The notes: generated by a model not told the origin, from the sequence alone. Shown: positions 24,739 through 33,315, numbered from the stretch's first letter. The stretch is 43,741 nucleotides of DNA from Saprospiraceae bacterium (GCA_028282725.1 JANQHF010000091.1:1-43741); one strand, 5' to 3'. Made by a program: numbers and translations.

Positions 24739-24766
24739 AAAAAAGGCCGTCACCTATGTGACGACC
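24739..24766 (-). terminator. Rho-independent terminator
   Basis: On the minus strand a nine-pair stem (GGTCGTCAC / GTGACGGCC, one G-T pair) with loop ATAG is followed immediately by six T. It would end transcripts coming from the YegP-repeat gene and its small downstream ORF, and insulate the PQQ dehydrogenase gene. A second hairpin, ATAAGAG-(7)-CTCTTAT at 24780-24800, lies beside it without a T-run. The rest of 24717-24968 shows nothing recognisable. Confidence 0.75.
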
Positions 24767-24968
24767 CTCGTTTTCACGAATAAGAGCAGTGATCTCTTAT
24801 AATCCTTGCCAGATGACGACCAAGAAGAGTGTACCCGTTGTCATGACAGGATTAATCAATTATTATTTATTGAAATTGGGTCTATACACAGAAAGGATCT
24901 TATTCGGTAAATAAAAAATTCTAAATTACTCCGAAAAGCAATTGTTTCTACGGTTTAGGGCCACAGTA

Positions 24969-25178
24969 TCACGTATCGTCATTTTCCATAGCCAACTGGA
25001 AAATTGCCTGTATAAGATACGTTTTTCGTGTAAAATAATTGTCCTTCATGTTATGAGGCACCGCTATGCCGTGATCAACTGTCATTTCAAGATCATTGTC
25101 AATTTCAGGTAAAATGAAATGGACCGGGTCAGAGTATGGATGTGCAAGGGCTATGAAGCCTTTGTCTATTTTAGCCAC
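24969..25178 (-). CDS. Small hypothetical protein coupled to the YegP-repeat gene
   Basis: This 69-residue frame starts with ATG at 25178, inside the last codons of the preceding gene (8-base overlap), as expected for translational coupling. The protein (MAKIDKGFIALAHPYSDPVH to LAMENDDT) has no signal peptide, TM helix or recognised domain. It ends about 200 bases before the terminator at 24739-24766, so it lies within the same transcript. It may be real because of the overlap and location, but nothing else supports it. Confidence 0.45.
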   Translation of the reverse strand: MAKIDKGFIALAHPYSDPVHFILPEIDNDLEMTVDHGIAVPHNMKDNYFTRKTYLIQAIFQLAMENDDT

Positions 25179-26952
25179 ATGACCTTATGATCAACCAAAC
25201 CAGCAACAACAGTACGATCAGTACGGGTATCCACCACCATTTGAATCCTCCCTCAACCGTCGCAGTACTGCTTGTTTCTCCGGAAGCGTCTTCATCATCC
25301 TTCGAATCCTCCGATACAGCGCTACCTTCGTCACCGACTGCCGCATCTTCAGAACTTATCTCTTCCTCTTCTGCATCGCTACTCGATTCGACTTCTGAAG
25401 GCCCTTCTTCCGGCTGCACCTGATTCTCTTCTTCTCCCTCATCCGGTTCAGACAATCCTTCAGCCACTTCTGTGAGGGTGTCTTCAGCATGCAATATCTG
25501 GGTAGCAGTCCCTTCCGGATCGGCTTTTGTAGCAGATACCTCTTCACTGACTTCAGTGACATCAACATCTTCAATAGAATCCTCTTCGGCACTAGTAGGC
25601 TCAAGTTCCGTTGCGGTGGTTTCTGAGTCCCTGCTACCATCATCTGCCTCCACTTCTACAGAAGAAACATCTGATCCTCCCTCGGAAGGTGCATCCATTG
25701 TTCCAAGGGCTGCGGTACCTGCAGCTACGTCTGAAGTTCCTCCTGCTTCTGAAACCTCTCCACTTGTCAAAGCATCAATGGCCGCATTCATTTCATTTTC
25801 TGTGCTGAAAAAGACGCTCTTCGCAATATTTATTCCTCCATCACCTTTCAAATAGAAGTAGAACTTGTCATTCTTAGTGGTCTTGCTTTCATAATTATCA
25901 CGGTCTGTCCCGGCAACCAAGACCTGGTTAATCTTGTCTTGACCTTGATCCTGTGTCTCGAAGCCTCGAACATCACTGTTGAGCAGTAATGTTTTTCCTT
26001 CGGAGTTTTTAAAAGTGAAATAGTGCTTTTCGTTGCCACTTCGAAATAACTGATAGTTGATATCCGTACCATGGTAGTTGCCATCAGCGAGATATATTTT
26101 CTCAGTTTTTGGTTTTGAAGATGTTCTTTTCTTTCGTTTTTTCTTCGGCGCCTCAATGTCACCACTGACCATTCGCTCAATAATGGCATTCATATCCCCT
26201 TCGCTTTCAAACCATCGACTGGTAGCAATTTCCTGGTTATTGCCAGCTCTCAGATTAAAGAAATATTGACCATTTGGATGTTCTTGTCTCTGATACCTCA
26301 AATCATTATCCATATTTTTCTTGACCGATTCTATACCATGGTCCCTTGCACTGTCAGATTTATATCCTTCACTGATCAAATATATCAAGCCATCAAGACT
26401 AAACGAGAAATAGTCCTCACCATCGGCATGAAACGAATCAAAGCCAAATGATACATTATTTCCATTGTTCTCATAAAAATCCAATGGTTTGTAGTCATCC
26501 GTATTGCCATCTGTACCATAGGCCTCTCCCCCATCCTCCTGTGGGGGTGAAGTCACCTCCGCCATTTCAGGTTCGGGCTCAGGCCCATTTGTTACGGCAG
26601 GAGCAGTTGCTTGACCTGGATCCGGGCCCGGACTGGGTTCATCGGTCTTGTTTCTTTTGGATCTGCTCTGCAATGAATACTCCATGGTTTCTTCCCGTTC
26701 TTCATCATTGGAAAACGTTCGTGACCGGCCAATTTCCTGTCCATTGGCCGCTTTGAGAATGAAATAGGAATCTCCATCACCCGTAAATACTTCATAGCGG
26801 CCGGGATTTGAAATATTCTCCCGTACCGATTCTATGCCATTATCCCTGGCATCCTTGCTTGTATAGGCCTGGCTTTCAAGTACGATGTTTCGATCATCAT
26901 CCAGCATTTGGAAAAAGTATCTTTCACCGCGTATAAACTTTCTTAATTTCAT
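25171..26952 (-). CDS. Tail-anchored protein with six YegP (DUF1508) units
   Basis: The 593-residue protein has three pairs of YegP-like repeats, at about residues 10-95, 170-265 and 293-395. Each unit has the YFxFxLxxxxxxxLxSxxYxxxxxxxxGIxSVxxN pattern (for example ARDNGIESVRENI, ARDHGIESVKKNM). Between the first and second pairs lies a Pro/Glu/Gly linker with a basic KRNK cluster, and a KKKRKKR cluster precedes the third pair. Residues about 400-565 are a Glu/Ser/Asp/Val-rich disordered region. A single C-terminal TM (WWWIPVLIVLLLLVWLII) ends in RSCG, so the protein is probably C-tail anchored with its repeats in the cytoplasm. YegP proteins are of unknown function and usually contain just two units. 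The start MKLRKFIRGERYFF is the normal beginning of the domain. Confidence 0.82.
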   Translation of the reverse strand: MKLRKFIRGERYFFQMLDDDRNIVLESQAYTSKDARDNGIESVRENISNPGRYEVFTGDGDSYFILKAANGQEIGRSRTFSNDEEREETMEYSLQSRSKRNKTDEPSPGPDPGQATAPAVTNGPEPEPEMAEVTSPPQEDGGEAYGTDGNTDDYKPLDFYENNGNNVSFGFDSFHADGEDYFSFSLDGLIYLISEGYKSDSARDHGIESVKKNMDNDLRYQRQEHPNGQYFFNLRAGNNQEIATSRWFESEGDMNAIIERMVSGDIEAPKKKRKKRTSSKPKTEKIYLADGNYHGTDINYQLFRSGNEKHYFTFKNSEGKTLLLNSDVRGFETQDQGQDKINQVLVAGTDRDNYESKTTKNDKFYFYLKGDGGINIAKSVFFSTENEMNAAIDALTSGEVSEAGGTSDVAAGTAALGTMDAPSEGGSDVSSVEVEADDGSRDSETTATELEPTSAEEDSIEDVDVTEVSEEVSATKADPEGTATQILHAEDTLTEVAEGLSEPDEGEEENQVQPEEGPSEVESSSDAEEEEISSEDAAVGDEGSAVSEDSKDDEDASGETSSTATVEGGFKWWWIPVLIVLLLLVWLIIRSCG

Positions 26953-27156
26953 TTTCTCAGGTATTTTATTAGTGTTTGTAATGGAGGGTGGGAATGTCCC
27001 TTTGTACTGCCAAAATGCAAGACAAGAATTTGTCTAGCGATCGGTTTCTATCTGAAAAAATACAGATTTTTCTGCAGCAACAATAATTTCAATTGAATTT
27101 ATGATAAAAAATCATCATGTGAAATGATATAATTTGCCAAGAGCTAAAATGACAAA

Positions 27157-28473
27157 TTATCCTTTTGAGAGGGTATCTGAAATATCAGTTCGCGAAGCCT
27201 GAATAGCCGGAATTACTGAGGCAAGAATACCTAACAAAACTGCACCTGAAAGCAACCATAATTCTTCTTTCAGAAAGAAGCGACCATTGAAATCATACCT
27301 GTAATCGGCGCTCATAATAGTGCCGATGGCTTCCATAGTTATATGACTCAGAAGAATGCCTAGCACAAAGCCGATAATAGCCAGGATCAGACCTTCCATG
27401 ATGAGTAAGAAGAACAGGGTGCGTCTCGTACCTCCCATTACTCTCATGATAGAAAGTTCATACTTGCGCTCCTTCAGAGAACTGAACAATGAAATGAATA
27501 TGCTTAAACCAGATACAAAGACGATGACAAAGGCGAGTAATCGCAATACTCGTTCGGCATCATTCATCATACTGAATAAGCGGTTGATTTCAATTGCAGG
27601 GGTCGCTGCCTGGAGATCTGTATTTTCATTGATGCTCCTTTGCATATTAAGCGCCTGAAAATTTCGCCCTTTGAATCGGAGCAGGACGTTCGTGATTTCT
27701 TCTTCCCCATCTTCATCCAAAAGGGTGGCAGTTTCATTATGACTGTGACCGTCATGGCCGGAATGGTCATGATCATGATCGTCGTGCCCGGCATCACTTT
27801 CCTTTTCATGATCGTGATCGTCGTGCTCATCATCACCTTCCTCTTCATGACTATGGACTGACCAATAGGTTTGAGGGGTCGTCAATATGAGTTGATCCAT
27901 CACGGTTCCGGAAGGAGCCAAAATGCCAACAACCTTGAAATCATGGGCATCGTCGTGTTCCAGTCCTTCAGCATCGGCTAATCCGTGAGAACTTTTGAAG
28001 CGGTCTCCTTCGCTCATTTGAAGTGTACGGGCCACCTGGGCTCCAATGGTGACATCGAAGTCGTGTTGCACAAATGAGCCTCGATCCACTTCAAGATTGT
28101 ACCAGTCGAGAACGGTTTTCGTCGTACCTACGATCCTAAAACCTCGATAAGAATCACCTAATGAGATAGGCAAAGCCTCCTTGATCAGGGGATGATTGGG
28201 ATTGAGAAATGGTCTGATTTCCTGTAACGATATGTTACCCGTAGGGGCGTCAATATGGTACATACTGCTCAGGATCATTTGCAACGGACTTCCTTTGGCA
28301 CCGATGACCAGATCCACTTCTGCAAGGTTCTTTTCAAAATTTTGCTGCAATTGGTGATCGAGTAAAAACAGCAGGGAGATCAGCCCGATACCCAATCCGA
28401 ACAATACCAGACTCAATAAGGTATTAAGGGGTTTGTGAATGATATTTTTCCAGGCAAGGCGTAAAAGGTTCAT
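27157..28473 (-). CDS. FtsX/MacB-type ABC permease with a histidine-rich periplasmic loop
   Basis: The 438-residue permease has the FtsX-type layout: TM1 at about 20-38, a large periplasmic domain, then three TM helices (about 313-333, 352-380, 405-425), with the family segment ERKYELSIMRVMGGTRRTLF before TM3. Within the periplasmic domain, residues 208-246 contain 12 histidines interspersed with Asp and Glu, a composition typical of zinc or other transition-metal binding. It overlaps the LolD-like ATPase gene by 4 bases (ATGA) and shares an operon with a MerC protein divergent from a Fur-family gene. A metal-linked, Fur/Zur-controlled function in the envelope is therefore likely. It could alternatively act in lipoprotein or macrolide export as generic MacB-like proteins do. 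Confidence 0.88.
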   Translation of the reverse strand: MNLLRLAWKNIIHKPLNTLLSLVLFGLGIGLISLLFLLDHQLQQNFEKNLAEVDLVIGAKGSPLQMILSSMYHIDAPTGNISLQEIRPFLNPNHPLIKEALPISLGDSYRGFRIVGTTKTVLDWYNLEVDRGSFVQHDFDVTIGAQVARTLQMSEGDRFKSSHGLADAEGLEHDDAHDFKVVGILAPSGTVMDQLILTTPQTYWSVHSHEEEGDDEHDDHDHEKESDAGHDDHDHDHSGHDGHSHNETATLLDEDGEEEITNVLLRFKGRNFQALNMQRSINENTDLQAATPAIEINRLFSMMNDAERVLRLLAFVIVFVSGLSIFISLFSSLKERKYELSIMRVMGGTRRTLFFLLIMEGLILAIIGFVLGILLSHITMEAIGTIMSADYRYDFNGRFFLKEELWLLSGAVLLGILASVIPAIQASRTDISDTLSKG

Positions 28474-29096
28474 AACAATACCTGGTTTTGAAAGTTGTCC
28501 TTTAAACGTTGGTCATGAGTGACGACCACAAGAGTTGCATTGTGCAATTCAGCCTGCGACTTCAATAATTCGATTACGATTTCTGTATTCGAATCATCGA
28601 GAGCCGAGGTGGGTTCGTCGGCAAATACGATTTTGGGGTCGTTGATGAGGGCTCGTGCAATCGCCACCCGCTGTTGTTCTCCTACACTCAATTCGTTGGT
28701 TTTCTTTTCAGCTTTGTCTCTTATTTTCAACTGATCAAGCAATTGTAAACAAGCGTCGGAATCTACAGGCTTTTGTGCAAGAGATTGAGCCAATAAAATA
28801 TTTTCCCGGACAGTGAGTGATTTTACAAAGTGTGGAATCTGAAAGATCATACCCATCAATTTACCTCGTAACCTGTCCTGATCGGAAACGGTCATTGCAG
28901 TCAAAGATTTGTCCATGATCATAACTTCCCCCTCAGTCGGTCTTCGGAGTCCTGAAAGTATGTGCAACAAGGTCGTTTTGCCACATCCTGAATTACCCAA
29001 AATCAAGGTATGTTCACCCTGGCCAATTCCAAGGTCAGGAAAAGCCATTTCAGCGCCTTGTAAATATGTGTATTTGAGACCCGACGTACGTATCAT
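28470..29096 (-). CDS. LolD/MacB-type ABC transporter ATP-binding protein
   Basis: This 208-residue ATPase has Walker A GNSGCGKTT (34-42), a Q-loop in IFQIPHF, the signature LSVGEQQRVAIARAL (136-150), Walker B IVFADEPTSALD (156-167) and an H-loop in VVTHD. It belongs to the LolD/MacB/FtsE group that powers FtsX-type permeases, and its stop overlaps the start of just such a permease. The upstream MerC gene ends 16 bases before it. It should act at the inner membrane as a dimer with the His-loop permease. Confidence 0.9.
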   Translation of the reverse strand: MIRTSGLKYTYLQGAEMAFPDLGIGQGEHTLILGNSGCGKTTLLHILSGLRRPTEGEVMIMDKSLTAMTVSDQDRLRGKLMGMIFQIPHFVKSLTVRENILLAQSLAQKPVDSDACLQLLDQLKIRDKAEKKTNELSVGEQQRVAIARALINDPKIVFADEPTSALDDSNTEIVIELLKSQAELHNATLVVVTHDQRLKDNFQNQVLL

Positions 29097-29112
29097 GGCC
29101 TAAAGATAGAGG

Positions 29113-29487
29113 TTAATCCAAATCCAAATGAGTCGTCTTCTGCCAATTGATCCAGTGACCATAAAGCAGGACTACGCCACCGCATGCAGATAGCAGATGA
29201 TTCGGAAAAGGACCGACAATACCCAGGATGACCACAAAAGCACCAATAGCGATTAGCCATTGTGGAAAAATATTTCCATGTGCTTTCAATCCATTATATA
29301 TCGAGAAGGATCCCAACACAAACGAAAAGCATACAATGATTGCTTCGACCCAGTCATGATTACTTCCTCCGATGGTTGATATAAATCCAAAGGAGAGAAG
29401 GATTGGTATGGCTGCACAATGAACAGCACACAGTCCCGAAGTGATTACTCCCAGCTGATCTACAAATTTTCGATTTTTGACACTCAT
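29113..29487 (-). CDS. MerC-domain membrane protein
   Basis: From ATG 29487 the protein has 124 residues and four hydrophobic segments. The first contains the paired Cys/His motif GLCAVHCAAIP, characteristic of the MerC family of mercury/heavy-metal membrane proteins. The longer frame from 29508 (MQHCCKNM...) is rejected because its first codons fall inside the 19-bp palindrome at 29491-29509. MerC-domain proteins in Bacteroidetes are often linked to zinc or copper homeostasis rather than mercury, and no mer genes are present here. It is the first gene of the merC-like / ATPase / permease operon. Confidence 0.82.
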   Translation of the reverse strand: MSVKNRKFVDQLGVITSGLCAVHCAAIPILLSFGFISTIGGSNHDWVEAIIVCFSFVLGSFSIYNGLKAHGNIFPQWLIAIGAFVVILGIVGPFPNHLLSACGGVVLLYGHWINWQKTTHLDLD

Positions 29488-29490
29488 GTT

Positions 29491-29509
29491 TTTGCAACAA
29501 TGCTGCAAA
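29491..29509. promoter_or_regulatory. Fur/Zur-family operator (9-1-9 palindrome)
   Basis: TTTGCAACAATGCTGCAAA is a 19-bp palindrome with a single central base and only one mismatched pair, the classic geometry of Fur-family operators. It lies 3 bases before the MerC gene start and about 40 bases upstream of the divergent Fur-family gene, so it could control both. The arm sequence is not the E. coli Fur box, which fits a Zur-like or lineage-specific site. The assignment rests on geometry and position. Confidence 0.65.
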
Positions 29510-29537
29510 TATAAATGTTTTGATCAATTAGTAGAAC

Positions 29538-29545
29538 TAACTTTG
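29538..29545 (+). promoter_or_regulatory. Candidate -7 box of the Fur-family gene
   Basis: TAACTTTG matches TAnnTTTG exactly, and a TTTG lies upstream at 29519-29522 (15-base spacing, shorter than usual). Transcription would start near 29551. That would exclude the GTG at 29550 as the start codon and favour the ATG at 29583. Confidence 0.4.
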
Positions 29546-29549
29546 TACC

Positions 29550-29981
29550 GTGTCAGAAGAAGTACTGAATACATATGATGGAATGCTCGAGGATCATGGA
29601 TTGCGCCGAACTGCTTTCAGAAGAGAGGTGATTGCCATTTTTCATCAGCATGAAGGCAAGGCAATCAGCAGTGCAGAAATAGAGGATCGCCTGGGAACGT
29701 TTGACCGGATCACATTATACAGGACGCTAAAATCCTTTGAAGAAAAGGGTCTTATTCACCTGGCATCCGAACCGACCGGTCAGGTAAAGTATGCATTGTG
29801 TGGGGGGCAATGTACGTCCGAACATCATTATGATGGGCATGCTCATTTCCATTGCAATAATTGTGGTCAAACGGTATGTCTCGACGAAGTTTCAAAAAAC
29901 GTGATCTCAGGTATCCCAAATGGCTATGAGGTGCGAGATATTCAAATCAATCTAAGTGGTATATGCCAAAAGTGTAAGTAG
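29550..29981 (+). CDS. Fur-family metal-responsive transcriptional regulator (Zur-like)
   Basis: The 143-residue protein has a winged-helix domain with recognition helix DRITLYRTLKSFEEKGLI (about 52-69). The dimerisation domain carries the structural zinc site as two CxxC pairs (C102/C105 and C139/C142). A His-rich regulatory segment, HHYDGHAHFHC (92-102), precedes the first pair. An additional CGGQC at 84-88 is unusual. The His-rich neighbouring permease and MerC protein favour zinc as the effector, but Fur and PerR cannot be excluded by eye. The start is GTG 29550 or, if the -7 box at 29538 is used, ATG 29583 (132 residues). It leads a plus-strand run into era and der with only 5 bases to the next gene. 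Confidence 0.88.
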   Translation: MSEEVLNTYDGMLEDHGLRRTAFRREVIAIFHQHEGKAISSAEIEDRLGTFDRITLYRTLKSFEEKGLIHLASEPTGQVKYALCGGQCTSEHHYDGHAHFHCNNCGQTVCLDEVSKNVISGIPNGYEVRDIQINLSGICQKCK

Positions 29982-29986
29982 AAGGA

Positions 29987-30544
29987 ATGCATGATATTGA
30001 ACCATATTTCAAATGGCGGGAATTATATGTTGCCTCTGAAGATGACCAATCCCCCTTTTATGGCAGATCGTATAGTGAATTTCAGTTCACACAAAAAATA
30101 TACAATTACTTCATTCATCCCCAATGGGATCACATTGGATCGCCCACTCTCTATGTCAAAATTCTATATACCGATTATGAACAAGGTTATGCCCTGATCG
30201 AACTAATCGGAGAATGGAATGATGCAATTAACAACGACATCATGTTCTTAAAAAGAGAGGTCATTGATCATATGATCAGATCAGGGATTTATAAGTATAC
30301 TTTATTGTGCGATAATGTTCTGAATTTTCATGGGGATGAGGATTGTTATTATGAAGAATGGTATGATGACGTCAAGGAAGAGGGCGGCTGGATCAGCATG
30401 ATCAATCTCAGGGAACATATCAGCAGCGAGATGATCAAAATGAGACTGAATCATTTTGTCAATATGGAGGGAGAGATCAGAGATATCGAATGGCAAAGAC
30501 ATCTCCCTGATACACTATTTCAATTTATCACAAGTAAAATATAA
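29987..30544 (+). CDS. Conserved hypothetical protein upstream of era
   Basis: This 185-residue soluble protein is rich in aromatic and acidic residues (FYGRSYSEFQFTQKIYNYFIHP, then DEDCYYEEWYDDVKEEGGW). It has no signal peptide, TM helix or family I can name. The first half looks alpha/beta (TLYVKILYTDYEQGYALIELIGEW). It lies 5 bases after the Fur-family gene and 2 bases before era, so it is certainly in an operon with them. That position suggests a housekeeping rather than accessory role, but no function can be given. Confidence 0.75.
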   Translation: MHDIEPYFKWRELYVASEDDQSPFYGRSYSEFQFTQKIYNYFIHPQWDHIGSPTLYVKILYTDYEQGYALIELIGEWNDAINNDIMFLKREVIDHMIRSGIYKYTLLCDNVLNFHGDEDCYYEEWYDDVKEEGGWISMINLREHISSEMIKMRLNHFVNMEGEIRDIEWQRHLPDTLFQFITSKI

Positions 30545-30546
30545 CC

Positions 30547-31443
30547 TTGTCACATAAATCAGGATTTGTGAATATCATCGGCTTTCCGAATGTAGGCAAG
30601 TCAACCCTACTCAATGCTCTGATCGGAGAAAAGATTTCTATTATTACAAGCAAACCACAGACGACGAGACACCGCATCATTGCCATTCTCAATGAAGATG
30701 ACTACCAAATAGTCTTTTCGGATACCCCGGGAATCATCGCCGAGCCGGGTTACCGAATGCAAAAGGCAATGAACAAATTTGCATTCTCTGCCCTGGAAGA
30801 TGCAGATGTGTTACTGTATATGGTTGATGTAACCGATTATGTTGAGATTTCGGATGAATTGGGCAAGCGCATTGCCAAAGTGGATTGTCCAAAATTTCTT
30901 GTGCTGAACAAAATTGATCAATCGGACCAGGACAATGTGAATCGATTGACGGAAGAATTATTAGATACTCTTCCGGGATTTATACCCGTTGCTATCTCTG
31001 CCCTGAAACAGGTCGGAACAGATCAGCTCCTCGATTTGCTCATTCAAAATTTACCGGAAGGACTACCCTACTACCCGAAGGATCAATTTACAGACCGATC
31101 TGAAAGATTTTTTGTCAGTGAAATTATCAGGGAGAAAATCCTGCAATTGTATCACCAGGAAATTCCTTATTCATGTGAGGTATTAGTCAATTCATTTAAA
31201 GAAGATAGCTCGCGAAAAGACGCCCTGGTCAGAATCCGGGCGGATATTATTGTCAACCGTAAAACTCAAAAGAGTATCTTGATCGGCAAGTCCGGGTCTG
31301 CGATCAAAAAGCTGGGCACAGAAGCCAGGAAGGACATTGAAACTTTTTTGGAGCGCAAAGTGTACTTAGAACTTTATGTGAAAGTCCGGGAAAAATGGAG
31401 AGATGATGAAAGAACTCTGAAATCATACGGATATTTGCAATAA
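30547..31443 (+). CDS. era: GTPase Era
   Basis: This 298-residue protein has a GTPase domain with G1 GFPNVGKST (12-20), G2 in KPQTTRHR, G3 DTPG (59-62), G4 NKID and G5 SAL. A C-terminal KH domain follows (about 225-295), with the RNA-binding GxxG in LIGKSGSAIKKLG. Era binds 16S rRNA near its 3' end and assists 30S ribosome assembly. The start is a TTG at 30547, two bases after the upstream stop; SHKSGFVNIIGFPN is the normal Era N-terminus. The gene is followed 11 bases later by der, a second ribosome-assembly GTPase. Confidence 0.96.
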   Translation: MSHKSGFVNIIGFPNVGKSTLLNALIGEKISIITSKPQTTRHRIIAILNEDDYQIVFSDTPGIIAEPGYRMQKAMNKFAFSALEDADVLLYMVDVTDYVEISDELGKRIAKVDCPKFLVLNKIDQSDQDNVNRLTEELLDTLPGFIPVAISALKQVGTDQLLDLLIQNLPEGLPYYPKDQFTDRSERFFVSEIIREKILQLYHQEIPYSCEVLVNSFKEDSSRKDALVRIRADIIVNRKTQKSILIGKSGSAIKKLGTEARKDIETFLERKVYLELYVKVREKWRDDERTLKSYGYLQ

Positions 31444-31454
31444 CTCTTCAAACC

Positions 31455-32762
31455 ATGGCTAGTCTCGTAGCGATCGTAGGTCGCCCAAATGTTGGAAAAT
31501 CCACGTTGTTTAATCGTCTCATCGGTGAGCGCAAGGCCATCATTGATGACATCAGTGGCGTGACCCGTGATCGCATTTATGGATCAACCGAATGGAATGG
31601 CAGACGTGTGAATGTTGTGGACACAGGAGGATTTGTCAGTGGCTCTGATGACGTTTTTGAGGCGGCAATCAGAACTCAGGTCAATATCGCGATCGACGAA
31701 GCTGATGTCATCATATTTATGACAGATGTCACGACCGGAATCACGGATCTCGATGAATCAGTAGCCCGAATGCTGAGGAGATCCAATAAAAATGTTGTAC
31801 TCTGTGTCAACAAAGTGGATAATCACCATCGTCAGTTGGCAGCCAATGAATTTTGGGGCTTGGGATTTGACAACACTTTTTTCCTTTCTAGTATGACTGG
31901 TACCGGCACAGGTGAGTTGCTGGATGCCGTAATCGATTTATTACCTGAAGAAGTCAAGATCACCGATGAGGATCACATCCCAAAGGTGGCTGTGCTGGGA
32001 AGGCCCAATGTAGGCAAGTCCTCCTTCGTCAACGCCCTATTAGGGGAGGAAAGAAATATCGTAACGGACATTGCCGGTACAACCCGTGATGCAATACATA
32101 GTCGATATAACAAATTCGGCAAAGAATTGATCCTTGTCGATACTGCCGGAATACGAAAGAAAAAGAAGGTCCATGAAGACCTGGAGTTCTACTCTGTGAT
32201 CCGCGCCGTCAAATCAATAGATGAGTGTGATGTTTGTGTCTTGATCATCGATGCACAACAGGGCCTTGAAGCGCAGGATATGAATATTTTTTCCTTGATC
32301 TTAAAAAGGAAAAGAGGGGTGGTTCTCCTAGTCAACAAGTGGGATCTCGTGACCAAAGAAACCAACACTGCCCGGGATTATGAGAAACTCCTCAAGGAAA
32401 AGTTGGCACCATTTACAGACATTCCAATTCTCTTTGTTTCAGCACTGGAAAAGCAGAGAATTTACAAAGCCATAGAATTAGTAGAGCAGGTGTACGAAAA
32501 CAAGACCAGGAGGATAAAAACCTCAGTATTAAATAATGCGCTTCAGGAAATGATTGCAAAGTATCCACCACCCAGCCACAGGGGAAAAATGATTAAGATC
32601 AAATATGTCACTCAATTGCCGACAAAATATCCGGCATTCGCTTTTTTTTGCAATCATCCAAAACACATCAAAGAGAATTATAAAAACTATCTGGAAAATC
32701 AATTTAGAGAGCGTTTCAATTTTAGCGGAGTTCCGATCGGAATTATTTTTAAAGAGAAGTGA
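31455..32762 (+). CDS. der: Ribosome biogenesis GTPase Der (EngA)
   Basis: This 435-residue protein has the diagnostic tandem GTPase domains: G1 GRPNVGKST at 8-16 and GRPNVGKSS near 181. DTGG and DTAG are the two G3 motifs, and NKVD and NKWD the two G4 motifs. A C-terminal KH-like domain ends in the YKNYLENQFRERFNFSGVPI segment. Der acts in 50S subunit maturation. It overlaps the next gene by one base (TGATG), indicating that the ribosome-assembly genes and the dTDP-rhamnose genes are co-transcribed. Confidence 0.96.
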   Translation: MASLVAIVGRPNVGKSTLFNRLIGERKAIIDDISGVTRDRIYGSTEWNGRRVNVVDTGGFVSGSDDVFEAAIRTQVNIAIDEADVIIFMTDVTTGITDLDESVARMLRRSNKNVVLCVNKVDNHHRQLAANEFWGLGFDNTFFLSSMTGTGTGELLDAVIDLLPEEVKITDEDHIPKVAVLGRPNVGKSSFVNALLGEERNIVTDIAGTTRDAIHSRYNKFGKELILVDTAGIRKKKKVHEDLEFYSVIRAVKSIDECDVCVLIIDAQQGLEAQDMNIFSLILKRKRGVVLLVNKWDLVTKETNTARDYEKLLKEKLAPFTDIPILFVSALEKQRIYKAIELVEQVYENKTRRIKTSVLNNALQEMIAKYPPPSHRGKMIKIKYVTQLPTKYPAFAFFCNHPKHIKENYKNYLENQFRERFNFSGVPIGIIFKEK

Positions 32763-33307
32763 TGGAAGTAATTAAAACGGAATTGGAAGATTTATTGATC
32801 GTCCAACCCAGGGTATTTCACGATGACAGAGGGTACTTTTTTGAAAGCTATAATGCAAGGGACTTGCCATCGGAAATTGCAAATATTCGATGGGTTCAGG
32901 ATAATGAATCCTCATCGACCAAAGGGGTATTGAGGGGCTTGCATTACCAAACCGGTGACTATGTACAGGCAAAGTTGGTCAGGGCCATCTGCGGAGAAAT
33001 TTATGATGTAGTTGTAGATCTAAGGATTGATTCAGATTCTTATGGAAGATGGTTTGGTATAATGCTCTCTGGCGAGAATAAGAAGCAACTCTTTATCCCA
33101 AGGGGCTTTGCTCATGGATTCCTGGTGTTGTCAGATAAAGCTACATTCGCATACAAATGTGATAACTTCTATTCCAAAGAACATGAAGCTGGAATCTCCT
33201 TCAACGATCAACAATTGAAAATTCAGTGGCCAATAAACACTGAAGAGATCATTCTTTCGCAAAAAGACCTTCAGCAGCCAATATTCGGAGAGCATCTACC
33301 GATATAA
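32762..33307 (+). CDS. rfbC: dTDP-4-dehydrorhamnose 3,5-epimerase
   Basis: The 181-residue cupin-fold enzyme (182 if the GTG at 32759 is used) has the RmlC motifs: DDRGYFFESYN, the catalytic His in RGLHYQ (about 61) and the catalytic Tyr in FAYKCDNFYS (about 131). The RGFAHGFLVLSD segment is also present. It converts dTDP-4-keto-6-deoxyglucose to the L-lyxo form during L-rhamnose biosynthesis for surface polysaccharide. The ATG overlaps the der stop. rfbD follows after 8 bases; rfbA and rfbB are not in the window. Confidence 0.95.
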   Translation: MEVIKTELEDLLIVQPRVFHDDRGYFFESYNARDLPSEIANIRWVQDNESSSTKGVLRGLHYQTGDYVQAKLVRAICGEIYDVVVDLRIDSDSYGRWFGIMLSGENKKQLFIPRGFAHGFLVLSDKATFAYKCDNFYSKEHEAGISFNDQQLKIQWPINTEEIILSQKDLQQPIFGEHLPI

Positions 33308-33315
33308 TAGGTAAT

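Noticed and set aside
29113-29487. A mercury-resistance operon suggested by the MerC domain
   Set aside because: No merA, merP, merT or merR-like gene is present; the neighbours are a Fur-family regulator and an ABC pair with a His-rich loop, which point to ordinary metal homeostasis.
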